Below are positions 52,583 to 60,742 of a stretch of DNA of 64,000 bases, piece by piece; the first letter of the stretch is position 1, and each line of letters opens with the position of its first letter. Location: positions 17,142-81,141 of the forward strand of contig PDSJ01000027.1 of assembly GCA_002748425.1 (NCBI GenBank). The letters are read 5' to 3'. Under the pieces are notes generated by a model. That model did not search any database, was not told the DNA's origin, and was given only the letters and a program-made list of their open reading frames with translations. Both the position numbers and the translations under genes were made by a program. The DNA is from a candidate division KSB3 bacterium. GTDB lineage: Bacteria; Moduliflexota; Moduliflexia; Moduliflexales; Moduliflexaceae.

Positions 52583-54145
52583 ATGAAGGACTCACAAGAA
52601 CGGCTTCCCTCATGGGGGCGCGCTATTCTGCTCAGCGTGGTATTTGCGGCGTCTGCGTCCGGCCTGGTGTACGAACTCGTTGCCGGGGCTGTTTCCAGTT
52701 ACATCCTCGGCGACGCTGTCACGCAGTTTTCTCTGGTGATTGGTGTGTTCCTCTCGGCTATGGGGGGAGGGGCGTTTCTGGCGCAATTTCTCCAGAGCTG
52801 CCTGCTCTACCGTTTCGTTCAGCTAGAGCTCTGGCTTGGGGTGCTCGGTGGATGCAGCTCGATGATGATGTTTGCTGTCAGCGCCTTTGCTGAGTCCTTG
52901 TTCCCACTTTTTTTTTACAGTCTCTGCGTGATGCTTGGAGGATTCATCGGCCTCGAAGTCCCGCTTTTAATCCGTATATTACAAGCATCGCAAAGCGTTT
53001 CGGCAACCTTGAGTGACGTGCTGGCACTGGATTATCTCGGTGCTCTGATTGGATCGATCTTGTTTCCGTTTGTGGTGTTGCCGTTTCTCGGACTAAGTCG
53101 GGCATCCGTTGTGTTTGGGCTGCTCAATCTGGCTGTTGCTGCGGCGTGCCTCCCGCTGCTTCAAAAACGTTCGCGCGGGCTGCTGTCTTTCCAGCTTGTG
53201 TTCGCCGCGTTGCTCCTGTTGTCGACGTTTGTGTTTTCGACCCAATGGGTGGGCTTTTTTGAAGATATCCTGTATCAGGATGACATTATTTATACCGCCA
53301 GTACGCCGTACCAGCGTATTGTCCTGACGCGCTGGCGAGACGATATCCGGCTTTATCTGAATGGTCATATTCAATTCAGCTCGATCGACGAAGCGCGCTA
53401 TCACGAGTCGCTGGTGATTCCGGCGATGGAAGCGAGCGCACCGGTTCGTGATGTCTTGATTCTCGGTGGGGGCGACGGGATGGCAGCGCGGGAGGTGTTG
53501 AAATACGATTCCGTTGCGGCAATTACGGTTGTCGATCTTGATCCGGCCATGACGAGATTAGGCCAGGAGCGGACTGAACTCTTGAAGCTCAATCAGAACT
53601 CACTGAATTCTCCGAAGGTCGAGGTGGTAAATAGCGACGCCATGCTCTTTGTGGAAGAAAATCGGGATTTTTACGATGTCATTGTCATCGATTTGCCGGA
53701 CCCGAATAACGAAGCATTGTCAAAGCTCTATTCTGATTCTTTTTATCGCCTTTGCGCCCGTCGATTGCGGGAAAACGGCGTCTTCGTCACACAGGCGACA
53801 TCGCCGTTTTTCGCCCGTGATGCCTTTTGGTGTATTGTCACGACAGTGAATGCAGGCGCTGCTGAGGCATTCCCAGAATCCGGCGTCCGAGCGGCGCTGC
53901 CTTATCATGTGAATGTGCCTGCCTTCGGCGAGTGGGGCTTCGTGATGGGAACGAAGCGTCCTCTCGATCCTGCGCAGCTTGCCGTGTCAGTGGACACACG
54001 ATTTTTGGATACAATGACACTGCATGCCATGTTTGCCTTTGGAAAAGATATTCAGGCTCCTGAAAACACGCTGAAAATCAATCGTCTGGAACATCCGGTC
54101 TTATATAGCTATTACGAAAAGGGCTGGAGGACGTATAGCGAGTGA
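52583..54145 (+). CDS. Polyamine aminopropyltransferase with N-terminal membrane domain (SpeE-like)
   Basis: The 520-residue protein joins two parts. Residues 1-220 form about seven transmembrane helices (SASGLVYELVAGAVSSYILG, LEVPLLIRIL). Residues 230-500 are a spermidine-synthase fold with YQRIVLTRW, the decarboxylated-AdoMet loop GGGDG at 295-299, VVDLDP and IDLPDPNNEAL, which holds the catalytic Asp region. Spermidine synthases transfer an aminopropyl group to putrescine or another amine. Here the enzyme is tethered to the inner membrane, so it may modify a membrane-side amine. It is the last gene of the cluster that starts with speD, matching a decarboxylase plus transferase pathway. Confidence 0.92.
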   Translation: MKDSQERLPSWGRAILLSVVFAASASGLVYELVAGAVSSYILGDAVTQFSLVIGVFLSAMGGGAFLAQFLQSCLLYRFVQLELWLGVLGGCSSMMMFAVSAFAESLFPLFFYSLCVMLGGFIGLEVPLLIRILQASQSVSATLSDVLALDYLGALIGSILFPFVVLPFLGLSRASVVFGLLNLAVAAACLPLLQKRSRGLLSFQLVFAALLLLSTFVFSTQWVGFFEDILYQDDIIYTASTPYQRIVLTRWRDDIRLYLNGHIQFSSIDEARYHESLVIPAMEASAPVRDVLILGGGDGMAAREVLKYDSVAAITVVDLDPAMTRLGQERTELLKLNQNSLNSPKVEVVNSDAMLFVEENRDFYDVIVIDLPDPNNEALSKLYSDSFYRLCARRLRENGVFVTQATSPFFARDAFWCIVTTVNAGAAEAFPESGVRAALPYHVNVPAFGEWGFVMGTKRPLDPAQLAVSVDTRFLDTMTLHAMFAFGKDIQAPENTLKINRLEHPVLYSYYEKGWRTYSE

Positions 54146-54274
54146 CTGAGGGGGAAGCTGACGGATACGCAGAAATGATGTATACTGCTGTGAATAGATG
54201 ATGTCTATGATTGATGATGTTTTGGCTCTCTCTCTTTTGGAGGCCACATTGATCTCCAAACTGATCGCAGAGCG

Positions 54275-54388
54275 ATGAAGGGCGATCGAGAGAAATGTCT
54301 CGATGCTGAAGTAAATAATTATCTTGCAAAACCAGCAGAACTCCATGCGTTGCTCTCGGTAGTGAGAGTGTGGCTGACAAGCGAATGA
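54275..54388 (+). pseudogene. Relic of a response-regulator receiver C-terminus
   Basis: The 37-codon frame from ATG 54275 reads MKGDREKCLDAEVNNYLAKP and then AELHALLSVVRVWL. This closely matches the end of many receiver domains, with the MKGDREKCL helix, the conserved KP and a final helix. The upstream two thirds of a receiver are missing; the same frame runs back without the acceptor Asp. It lies between the aminopropyltransferase gene and an intact receiver gene. It is best read as the remains of a deleted hybrid kinase or regulator. Confidence 0.7.
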
Positions 54389-54433
54389 TGCATAATTATA
54401 TGGTGCTAAATCCCAAAAGGAGGGAGAGGATAG

Positions 54434-54847
54434 ATGCTGAAATTGACAGGAATGAATATTCTCCTTGTAGATGATACACCAGACAACTTATATGTCATGG
54501 AAAGTGTTCTGGAGGAACAGGGCTATAATATTTTCCAGGCTGCTTCAGGCCCTGAAGCCTTATTCATGTTGACGCAGCGCGACTTTGATCTGGTGCTGCT
54601 GGACGTTCAGATGCCGGAGATGGATGGCTTCGAAGTGGCCCAGCTTATGAAAGGAAACAGCAAGACAAAAGACGTCGCAATTATCTTTATTACGGCACTC
54701 AGTAAAGAGATCAGGCATATTCAGAAAGGATACGACGTCGGGGCGGAGAATTATCTTTTTAAACCCATCGAACCGGATGAACTGAGGAAAAAAGTCGAGG
54801 TTTCTTTAAAATACAGACGCTTCAAAAAAATTGGAGAACAGCGCTGA
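54434..54847 (+). CDS. Stand-alone response-regulator receiver protein
   Basis: The 137-residue protein is a single receiver domain (ILLVDDTPDNLYV, acceptor D57 in LVLLDVQMP, FITALS, FKPIEPDEL). There is no output domain. AAGGAGGG precedes ATG 54434. Such single-domain regulators act in phosphorelays or on motility and polar targets. It is convergent with the receiver-kinase gene at 54.9-56.1 kb, so the two may exchange phosphate, as both have the same receiver type. Confidence 0.93.
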   Translation: MLKLTGMNILLVDDTPDNLYVMESVLEEQGYNIFQAASGPEALFMLTQRDFDLVLLDVQMPEMDGFEVAQLMKGNSKTKDVAIIFITALSKEIRHIQKGYDVGAENYLFKPIEPDELRKKVEVSLKYRRFKKIGEQR

Positions 54848-54859
54848 CAGACAGATACG

Positions 54860-54916
54860 GCTTCGAGATTCAGTCTCCAGCTGTTCAAACACGTACAGAT
54901 TACTGAATCTCGAAGC
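54860..54916. repeat. 15-bp perfect inverted repeat between convergent genes
   Basis: Arms at 54860-54874 (GCTTCGAGATTCAGT) and 54902-54916 are exact complements with a 27-base loop. The hairpin lies between the convergent receiver and receiver-kinase genes and is followed at 10 bases by a TTTTTT run on the plus strand. It probably serves as a two-way transcription end. Confidence 0.7.
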
Positions 54917-54930
54917 ACTAACAACGTTTT

Positions 54931-56064
54931 TTACTGCGTACTACTTGCCGAACAGGGTAACGTGAAGCGCAATGTAGAGCCCTCTTCGGCTTTGCTCTCG
55001 ATCCAGATTCGACCTCCATTTTTCTCTACTAAGTCCCGGCATAAAATCAGGCCCAGGCCGGTTCCGGACTCGCCGTCGGTTCCTTGCCGGGTATATTTGG
55101 CATCCAGCCGGAACAGCTTGTGAAGATGCTCTTCAGGCACGCCAGTGCCGGTGTCTGCAACAGCGATTTCAACGTCGCAATCATGCCGTGCTACGGTCAA
55201 TTCGACCCGCCCTCCTTCAGGCGTGAACTTGAGAGCATTTGACAGCAAGTTCCGTATTACAGTATCCACCATACTGCAATCAGCGTATGCAGAGGAATCT
55301 TCCGGGGCCGATGAGATGATTTGAATGTTTTTTTGTTCGGCAAGATGTGCAAAAAGGTTCTCGTTATGTTGTAACAGTCCATTAAGTGAAATCTCTTGCG
55401 GATGGTACTCTATGCAACCCCGCTGAATTCTTGACCAGGTCAGCAGGTTTTCCAGGAGGGCATACACACGTTCAGCCGCGCTTCTCAACTTTTTCACGTG
55501 CGTCTTAATACTTTCTTTGCTTTGTGTTTCAATCTGTTCATCAATGAGTTTTGTCAGCGGCAACAACACATTGAATGGCCCCCGCAGATCGTGGGAGATA
55601 ATCGATAAGAAGGTGTCTTTTGCGGTGTTCAACTTTTCTAATTCTTTATTTTGGTCCCGAAGTTGCTGTTGAAATTTATAGACAGTGAGATGAGTGACAA
55701 TGCGGGCCCAAAGTTCCCTTTGATGAATAGGCTTCGTAACATAGTCTATGCCCCCGGCATCAAAGCCTTCCAGTTTATCAGCAGTTTCAGAGAGCGCCGT
55801 CATAAAAATAACAGGAATGTCCCGGGTGGCTTCGGAGGATTTCAGGGTTCGGCAGACATCAAAACCATTCATTCCCGGCATCCTCACATCCAGGAGAATA
55901 AGATCCGGGGATTCCGTCTCCAGCACACGGAAAGCGCTTGGGCCATCCTTTGCCGCGATCACCGTGAAGCCCAAAAGGCTCAAAGAGTCAGAGAGCATTT
56001 TTAAGTTGATCGGTTCGTCATCGATCGCCAGAATTTTAGACGATTTCACATATTCAACATCCAT
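54931..56064 (-). CDS. Receiver-histidine kinase (REC-HisKA-HATPase), soluble
   Basis: The 377-residue protein has an N-terminal receiver (D59 in LILLDVRMP, K111 in TKPIHQ), a coiled linker, HisKA with H158 in ISHDLRGP and a HATPase domain (NLLSNALKFTPEGG, DTGTGV, GTGLGL). It has no transmembrane helix. Its architecture equals that of the kinase at 35.4-36.6 kb, but the phosphoacceptor box differs (HDLRGP versus HELRTP), placing them in different HisKA subfamilies. GGGAGGA precedes ATG 56064. It lies downstream of nothing on its strand except the TRAP genes, which end 67 bases before it. Confidence 0.95.
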   Translation of the reverse strand: MDVEYVKSSKILAIDDEPINLKMLSDSLSLLGFTVIAAKDGPSAFRVLETESPDLILLDVRMPGMNGFDVCRTLKSSEATRDIPVIFMTALSETADKLEGFDAGGIDYVTKPIHQRELWARIVTHLTVYKFQQQLRDQNKELEKLNTAKDTFLSIISHDLRGPFNVLLPLTKLIDEQIETQSKESIKTHVKKLRSAAERVYALLENLLTWSRIQRGCIEYHPQEISLNGLLQHNENLFAHLAEQKNIQIISSAPEDSSAYADCSMVDTVIRNLLSNALKFTPEGGRVELTVARHDCDVEIAVADTGTGVPEEHLHKLFRLDAKYTRQGTDGESGTGLGLILCRDLVEKNGGRIWIESKAEEGSTLRFTLPCSASSTQ

Positions 56065-56130
56065 TTTTTCCTCCCAAAAGCTAAAAAATGTATTATGAGC
56101 GCATCGTATATAATGATATGCAAACGTCAG

Positions 56131-57465
56131 CTATTTTCCAAAAAGGCTCGGCAGCCAGAGTGAAATCCCGGGAATATAGGTAATCAGCATCAGGGTAATC
56201 AGCAGAGTAATGTAAAAGGGCAGCATCGGCTTGACCATATCTTCGATTTTGATGCGGCCGATTGCGCAGCCGACAAAAAGTGTTGAGCCGACCGGCGGCG
56301 TCAATAAACCGATTCCGAGGTTCAGCATCATGACGATACCAAAATGATGTGGGTCCATCCCGAAATTTGCGACCACCGGTAGTAAAATCGGGGTGGTGAT
56401 CAGAATCAACGGGGCCATATCCATAATCATCCCCAGAAAGAGCAAAATGCTATTCACAATAAGAAAAATCAGGAAGGGGGTGTCGGTCAGCTGGATCAGT
56501 GTTTCAGTGACAATCCTGGGAATATCGAGGCGCGTCATCATATAGCCGTAGGCGCTGGATGTGGTGATCAAGGCGACGACAATCGCAAGCGTTTTCAGCG
56601 ACTCATAAAGGACATTCTTTATATTTTCCCAGGTGATTTCATGATAAATCAGCCAGGTCACCAGAAAGGCGTAGGCTACGGCAATGGCTGCGGATTCAGT
56701 GGCAGTGAAAATTCCTGAGAGGACGCCGCCGATGATAATCACGGCCGTCATGACACCAAAAAATCCGTCCGCCACACGATGGAGCCCTTGCCTGAATTTG
56801 AGAGGAGGTTCGCGGCGATAGTCTCGTTTGACGGAAATGATGTAGGAAATAATCATCAACATGGCGCCTAAAAATACTCCCGGAATCACTCCTGCCAGAA
56901 ACAACTTTCCGATGGACAAAGAGAACTGTTTTGTCACGCCGTCGATGCTGACGCTGACCCAGCCGGCCGCCAGGGCATAAATGATGACATTATGGCTGGG
57001 AGGAATGAGTACTCCCTGCACTGATGAGGTTATCGTGACAGCCACAGAGAAATCATCGTCGTAGCCAGCCTTTTTCATAATCGGGATAAGGATCGAACCG
57101 ATTGAGGAGGTATCAGCGACGGATGACCCGGAGATGCCTCCGAAAAACATCGATGCCAGAATGTTGACCATGGCGAGCCCGCCGCGAATACGACCGATAA
57201 ACACATTTGACATATCGATGATGCGTTGTGAAATTCCGCCGATTCCCATTAACTGCCCGGCGAGAATAAAAAAGGGAATGGCCATCAGTGAGAAAGAATT
57301 CAAGCCTTTTACCATCTGCTGGCCTACAATCATTAAGGGTAGGCCAAGATACCAGGCCGTGAGCACTGTTGGAATCCCAAGTGCAAAGGCAACCGGCATC
57401 CGAAACAGGAGCAGGAGGAAAAATGTTCCCACAAGAAGAAGGATACCTACAGGATCTGCTTGCAT
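56131..57465 (-). CDS. dctM: TRAP transporter large permease subunit
   Basis: The 444-residue membrane protein has about 12 helices of the DctM type. GIGGISQRIIDMSNVFIGRIRGG, GISGSSVADTSSIGSILIP and GLLTPPVGSTLFVGCAIGR are conserved ion and substrate path motifs. It carries the substrate with Na+ symport across the inner membrane. It follows dctQ by 89 bases on the same strand. AAGGGA precedes ATG 57465. TRAP transporters depend on a Na+ gradient, which the decarboxylase pump encoded at 36.9-40.6 kb could supply. Confidence 0.96.
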   Translation of the reverse strand: MQADPVGILLLVGTFFLLLLFRMPVAFALGIPTVLTAWYLGLPLMIVGQQMVKGLNSFSLMAIPFFILAGQLMGIGGISQRIIDMSNVFIGRIRGGLAMVNILASMFFGGISGSSVADTSSIGSILIPIMKKAGYDDDFSVAVTITSSVQGVLIPPSHNVIIYALAAGWVSVSIDGVTKQFSLSIGKLFLAGVIPGVFLGAMLMIISYIISVKRDYRREPPLKFRQGLHRVADGFFGVMTAVIIIGGVLSGIFTATESAAIAVAYAFLVTWLIYHEITWENIKNVLYESLKTLAIVVALITTSSAYGYMMTRLDIPRIVTETLIQLTDTPFLIFLIVNSILLFLGMIMDMAPLILITTPILLPVVANFGMDPHHFGIVMMLNLGIGLLTPPVGSTLFVGCAIGRIKIEDMVKPMLPFYITLLITLMLITYIPGISLWLPSLFGK

Positions 57466-57554
57466 ACGTCCCTTGAACGATAGAACGACAGGAGTGACAC
57501 GAGAGGACGCGCATCCTGTGTGCTCACGCTCATCTGTCCAACACGATGTTGAAG

Positions 57555-58076
57555 CTACATGATAACATCGACCTGTTCGTCTCCCTGCTCGGCAAAGCTG
57601 CTGTACGAGGTAAAAAAGAGTTCCAGGGCGTTATAGATCAATGTGAGTCCGGCCAGAGGAATGACTGCGTAACGGATTGAGCTGGGCAGTTTTGTCGCCG
57701 GAAGCGTCGACATTGAGGTGAATTTGACCAACTCTACACCGGAAATCAGCATGACACAGCCAAACGCGGCAATTAAAACGTAGAGAACCCGTGAAACTAC
57801 CCATTGAGACTGTTGGGGTAATCTCGTAAAGAGATACTCAATACCAATGTGCAAATGCAGACGCACGCCAATCGGAATGCTGAGAATCCCGAACCAGATC
57901 AACAGGGTCAACGAAATTTCTTCCGACCACGATGGCGAATTGTTGAAGACGCTGCGCATAATGACCTGATAGCAGATAATCACCACCATCGCCACCAGCA
58001 TGATCATTGAGACGGCCTCAAAAATTTTTTCGATGATGCTGAAAATTGTGCGAATCCCCTTCACCAGTTGTTGCAT
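57555..58076 (-). CDS. dctQ: TRAP transporter small permease subunit
   Basis: The 173-residue protein has four transmembrane helices of the DctQ family. VIICYQVIMRSVFNNSPSWSEE, with WSEE, and the LLIWFGILSIPIGVRLHLHIGIE segment are typical. It joins DctM and the receptor. ATG 58076 has GAGG 9 bases upstream; a TTG at 58091 begins the open frame. It lies 66 bases downstream of dctP. Confidence 0.95.
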   Translation of the reverse strand: MQQLVKGIRTIFSIIEKIFEAVSMIMLVAMVVIICYQVIMRSVFNNSPSWSEEISLTLLIWFGILSIPIGVRLHLHIGIEYLFTRLPQQSQWVVSRVLYVLIAAFGCVMLISGVELVKFTSMSTLPATKLPSSIRYAVIPLAGLTLIYNALELFFTSYSSFAEQGDEQVDVIM

Positions 58077-58142
58077 AATGTGCTGCCTCAAATGACACTG
58101 CCGGCGTCTTCCGAAGCCGGCAGCGCGCTGTGCTGCAATGAG

Positions 58143-59129
58143 TTATTCTTGAGCGGCGCGGATTTTTTCGATGATTTCGCTGTGTTTTGCACCGTATTTT
58201 TCGTACAGAGGCTGGACGGCTTCCACAAAACCGTTAAACGCTTCTGGGCTTAATTCAGTCACGGTTGCACCGCTGTCCAGGACAATCTTTTTTGAAGCTT
58301 CGACACGTTCGTTCCACTTCTCAATCACGTAATCCTGGGTTTCTTTGGCGGCTTCCATCACCAGGGCGATCTGTTCCTGGCTCAACTTTTTCTCGAATGC
58401 GATCTTTGACGCCACCAAAATTTCCGGAACACGGGTGTGCATGTCCAGCGTGTAGAATGGGGCGACTTCATAATGACCAGTCGATTCATAGGAGGGCCAG
58501 TTATTTTCCGCGCCGTCCAGAACACCTTTGCTGATGCCATCATAGACTTCACCAAACGCCATCGGAGTGGCGTTGGCTCCAAGTGTGTTGACGAGGTCGA
58601 TCATCAGCTGGCTGGGCTGCACCCGGATTTTCATCCCTTTCAGATCGGCAACACTGCTGATCTCTTTCTGAAAGTTATAGAAGGAGCGGGCGCCGGATTC
58701 ATAGTAGCACAGTCCATAGAAATTGTGCTTTTCCACTTCTTTGAGAAGTGTCATGCCGATTTCACCGTTCAGCACTTTCCACATGCTGTCCTGATTTTTC
58801 CATATATACGGAAGGCCAAACGCCTCAAGAACCGGGACGAACTCAGTCATCGGAGCGATGCTGATACGCGCCATATCCAGAGCGCCGAACTGAACCTGCT
58901 CCACGACTTCTTTTTCACCCTTTCCCAGCACTCCGCCAAATTTGACATCCACGACGATCTCTCCATGAGATTTTTCTTTCACGAATTCTGCAAATTTGAA
59001 AAGACCTTTTGTGGTCGGATAATCTTCAGGATGGATTTCGGCAACAGTGAGTGTAATTTCGGCAAAAGCACCGGCCGGCAGAATGAATAAAACAGCGATC
59101 GCGATGCTGAGTAATCCTCTCATTTTCAT
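58143..59129 (-). CDS. dctP: TRAP transporter substrate-binding protein
   Basis: The 328-residue periplasmic receptor has a signal peptide ending AGAFA. The mature N-terminus ITLTVAEIHPEDYPTTKG and KGMKIRVQPS, whose Arg binds the substrate carboxylate, are typical of DctP. The segment around NNWPSYESTGHYEVA resembles receptors for uronates and other sugar acids more than those for C4-dicarboxylates; this is inference. ATG 59129 is preceded by AAGGAG. It is the first gene of the dctPQM operon. Confidence 0.95.
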   Translation of the reverse strand: MKMRGLLSIAIAVLFILPAGAFAEITLTVAEIHPEDYPTTKGLFKFAEFVKEKSHGEIVVDVKFGGVLGKGEKEVVEQVQFGALDMARISIAPMTEFVPVLEAFGLPYIWKNQDSMWKVLNGEIGMTLLKEVEKHNFYGLCYYESGARSFYNFQKEISSVADLKGMKIRVQPSQLMIDLVNTLGANATPMAFGEVYDGISKGVLDGAENNWPSYESTGHYEVAPFYTLDMHTRVPEILVASKIAFEKKLSQEQIALVMEAAKETQDYVIEKWNERVEASKKIVLDSGATVTELSPEAFNGFVEAVQPLYEKYGAKHSEIIEKIRAAQE

Positions 59130-59621
59130 AACGTATTCTCCTTGAACAGTCACGTGGTTTATGAATGAATTTTTGTGTGTGATGCCCATACTACAATTCC
59201 ACAAAACGTGCATACGGCATTTTGATCTCACATCCCTCCTTCTTGCGTATAGATGGCGGCCGCATCGAATTCGGAATACCTTCTCCTGATCAGGAAGCCG
59301 AATTCGACATCAGCATATTGATCTCGCTCTCATAAGAAAATCGTATTGCATATCAGATACAGGATAAAAAATCGTTACAATAAAGTCAAGAGATGCTTTT
59401 TGATATTGGCAATATTTTTTTCTGCAGGAGATAGCGCGCATGTTTTCCGCGACTTCTCACCTATCCTTAGTTTCGGATGAGCCTTTTGCGCTTTTTTGTC
59501 CGGCTTGTTTCCTGAAGAAAAATGCTTGACACACTTAAATATTCAGGGCTAAGCGTAGATCCTGGAGAATCCCTTTGTCGAGTGCAAAGTGCACACTGAA
59601 ATATGAAAAAGAGAGTGCTTA
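59130..59621. other. Divergent intergenic region between dctP and udk
   Basis: The 492-base region separates dctP (minus) from udk (plus). TTGACA at 59526-59531, 17-18 bases before a weak TAAGCG, is a possible udk promoter. A GAATTCGG...CCGAATTC inverted repeat near 59267-59303 (arms GAATTCGGAATACCTTC / CAGGAAGCCGAATTC, imperfect) could be a regulator site for the TRAP operon. No gene is supported. Confidence 0.35.
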
Positions 59622-60239
59622 ATGATTATAGGAATCTGTGGCGGGACAGCATCGGGAAAAACGATTTTTGCAAAACGGCTTGTGAACGTTATCGGTGCTG
59701 AGTCGATCGTCTATCTGGAACATGATGCTTACTATCTGGACGAGGATCAGCTTCCACAGCCTTTGCAGGACCCCCAGAACTTCGATCATCCTGATTCTCT
59801 TGATAACGATCTCTTTATTCGGCACATCAAGGCCCTCAGGATGCAGCAGGCGATCGAACGTCCGGTCTATGATTTTACCGTGCATCGACGTATGAACAAG
59901 ACTGTGCGGATTCTCCCAAAACCGATTATTCTCATCGACGGCATCCTCATCCTCGCTATCAAAAAGATCCGTAAAATGTTCGACATCAAAGTCTTTATCG
60001 ATGCTCCTCCCGACATTCGTCTGTCACGCCGTTTGCAACGAGATCTCATCAAGCGTGGACGCGATCCGCAGTCGGTGCTCGAACAATATCTCAGCACCGT
60101 GCGTCCCATGCACAAACGGTATGTCTCATCAAGCAAACGTTATGCCGACATTATCATTCATGGAAAGATCGAAAAGCACGATATCGGCCTGGACTTGCTG
60201 ATTACTAAAATTCGCGCTCATCTTGAGGAGTTGACATGA
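59622..60239 (+). CDS. udk: Uridine kinase
   Basis: The 205-residue protein has the P-loop GGTASGKT at residues 7-14. HDAYYLDEDQL, PQNFDHPDSLD and YDFTVHRR match uridine/cytidine kinase, as does the lid region RRLQRDLIKRGRD. It phosphorylates uridine and cytidine to UMP and CMP in salvage. This complements pyrE and the cytosine-deaminase-like gene elsewhere in the window. ATG 59622 gives the standard N-terminus. It is followed by the STAS gene after about 135 bases and by a promoter candidate. Confidence 0.95.
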   Translation: MIIGICGGTASGKTIFAKRLVNVIGAESIVYLEHDAYYLDEDQLPQPLQDPQNFDHPDSLDNDLFIRHIKALRMQQAIERPVYDFTVHRRMNKTVRILPKPIILIDGILILAIKKIRKMFDIKVFIDAPPDIRLSRRLQRDLIKRGRDPQSVLEQYLSTVRPMHKRYVSSSKRYADIIIHGKIEKHDIGLDLLITKIRAHLEELT

Positions 60240-60289
60240 AAATATAAAAGGCAGCCCTCTTGCCTCAGCTCCAGGCTTAATTTTTTTTC

Positions 60290-60317
60290 TTGACATTCAT
60301 GCCTTGGCATTTATATC
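60290..60317 (+). promoter_or_regulatory. Candidate promoter for the STAS gene
   Basis: TTGACA (60290-60295) and TATATC (60312-60317) are 16 bases apart. They lie 58 bases before the STAS start and directly after a T8 tract that may end the udk transcript. Confidence 0.45.
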
Positions 60318-60374
60318 GTGATTGGTGAACAAAGACAATCATCTGTGTCCACTCTTGCAGGAGCATAGAGGAGC

Positions 60375-60722
60375 ATGAGCGAAAGCGTTCTTAAAGTAGA
60401 AATTCGGAAACAAGACTCTATCGCGATCATCGATTTACGCGGAGACGTGACGTCATTTGCTGACGAAGCAATTAATTCGTCCATCAGCAGCGTGGATCAA
60501 GAAGGATTTCATAAAATTGTCTTCAATTTTACAGAGGTCGGCTATATTAACAGTAGCGGTATCGCAATTCTGATCGGTATTGTGACCAGTCTAGGCAACA
60601 AAGGCGTCATGTTTAAAGCCTATGGCCTGACCTCACACTTTAAAAAAATTTTCCGCATGATTGGGCTGACTCAGTATGTGAAAGTTCTGGGAAGCGAAAC
60701 CGAGGCCTTAGCAGCGTTTTAG
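60375..60722 (+). CDS. STAS-domain anti-anti-sigma factor
   Basis: The 115-residue protein is a single STAS domain (IAIIDLRGDV, KIVFNFTEVGYINSSGIAILI). S61 in NSSG corresponds to the phosphorylated serine of SpoIIAA/RsbV. Such proteins release sigma factors or other partners from kinase-type anti-sigma proteins. No anti-sigma kinase gene is adjacent. It is convergent with the patatin fusion gene. GAGG precedes ATG 60375. Confidence 0.93.
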   Translation: MSESVLKVEIRKQDSIAIIDLRGDVTSFADEAINSSISSVDQEGFHKIVFNFTEVGYINSSGIAILIGIVTSLGNKGVMFKAYGLTSHFKKIFRMIGLTQYVKVLGSETEALAAF

Positions 60723-60742
60723 GCATCGCCTTTCCGGCATTC

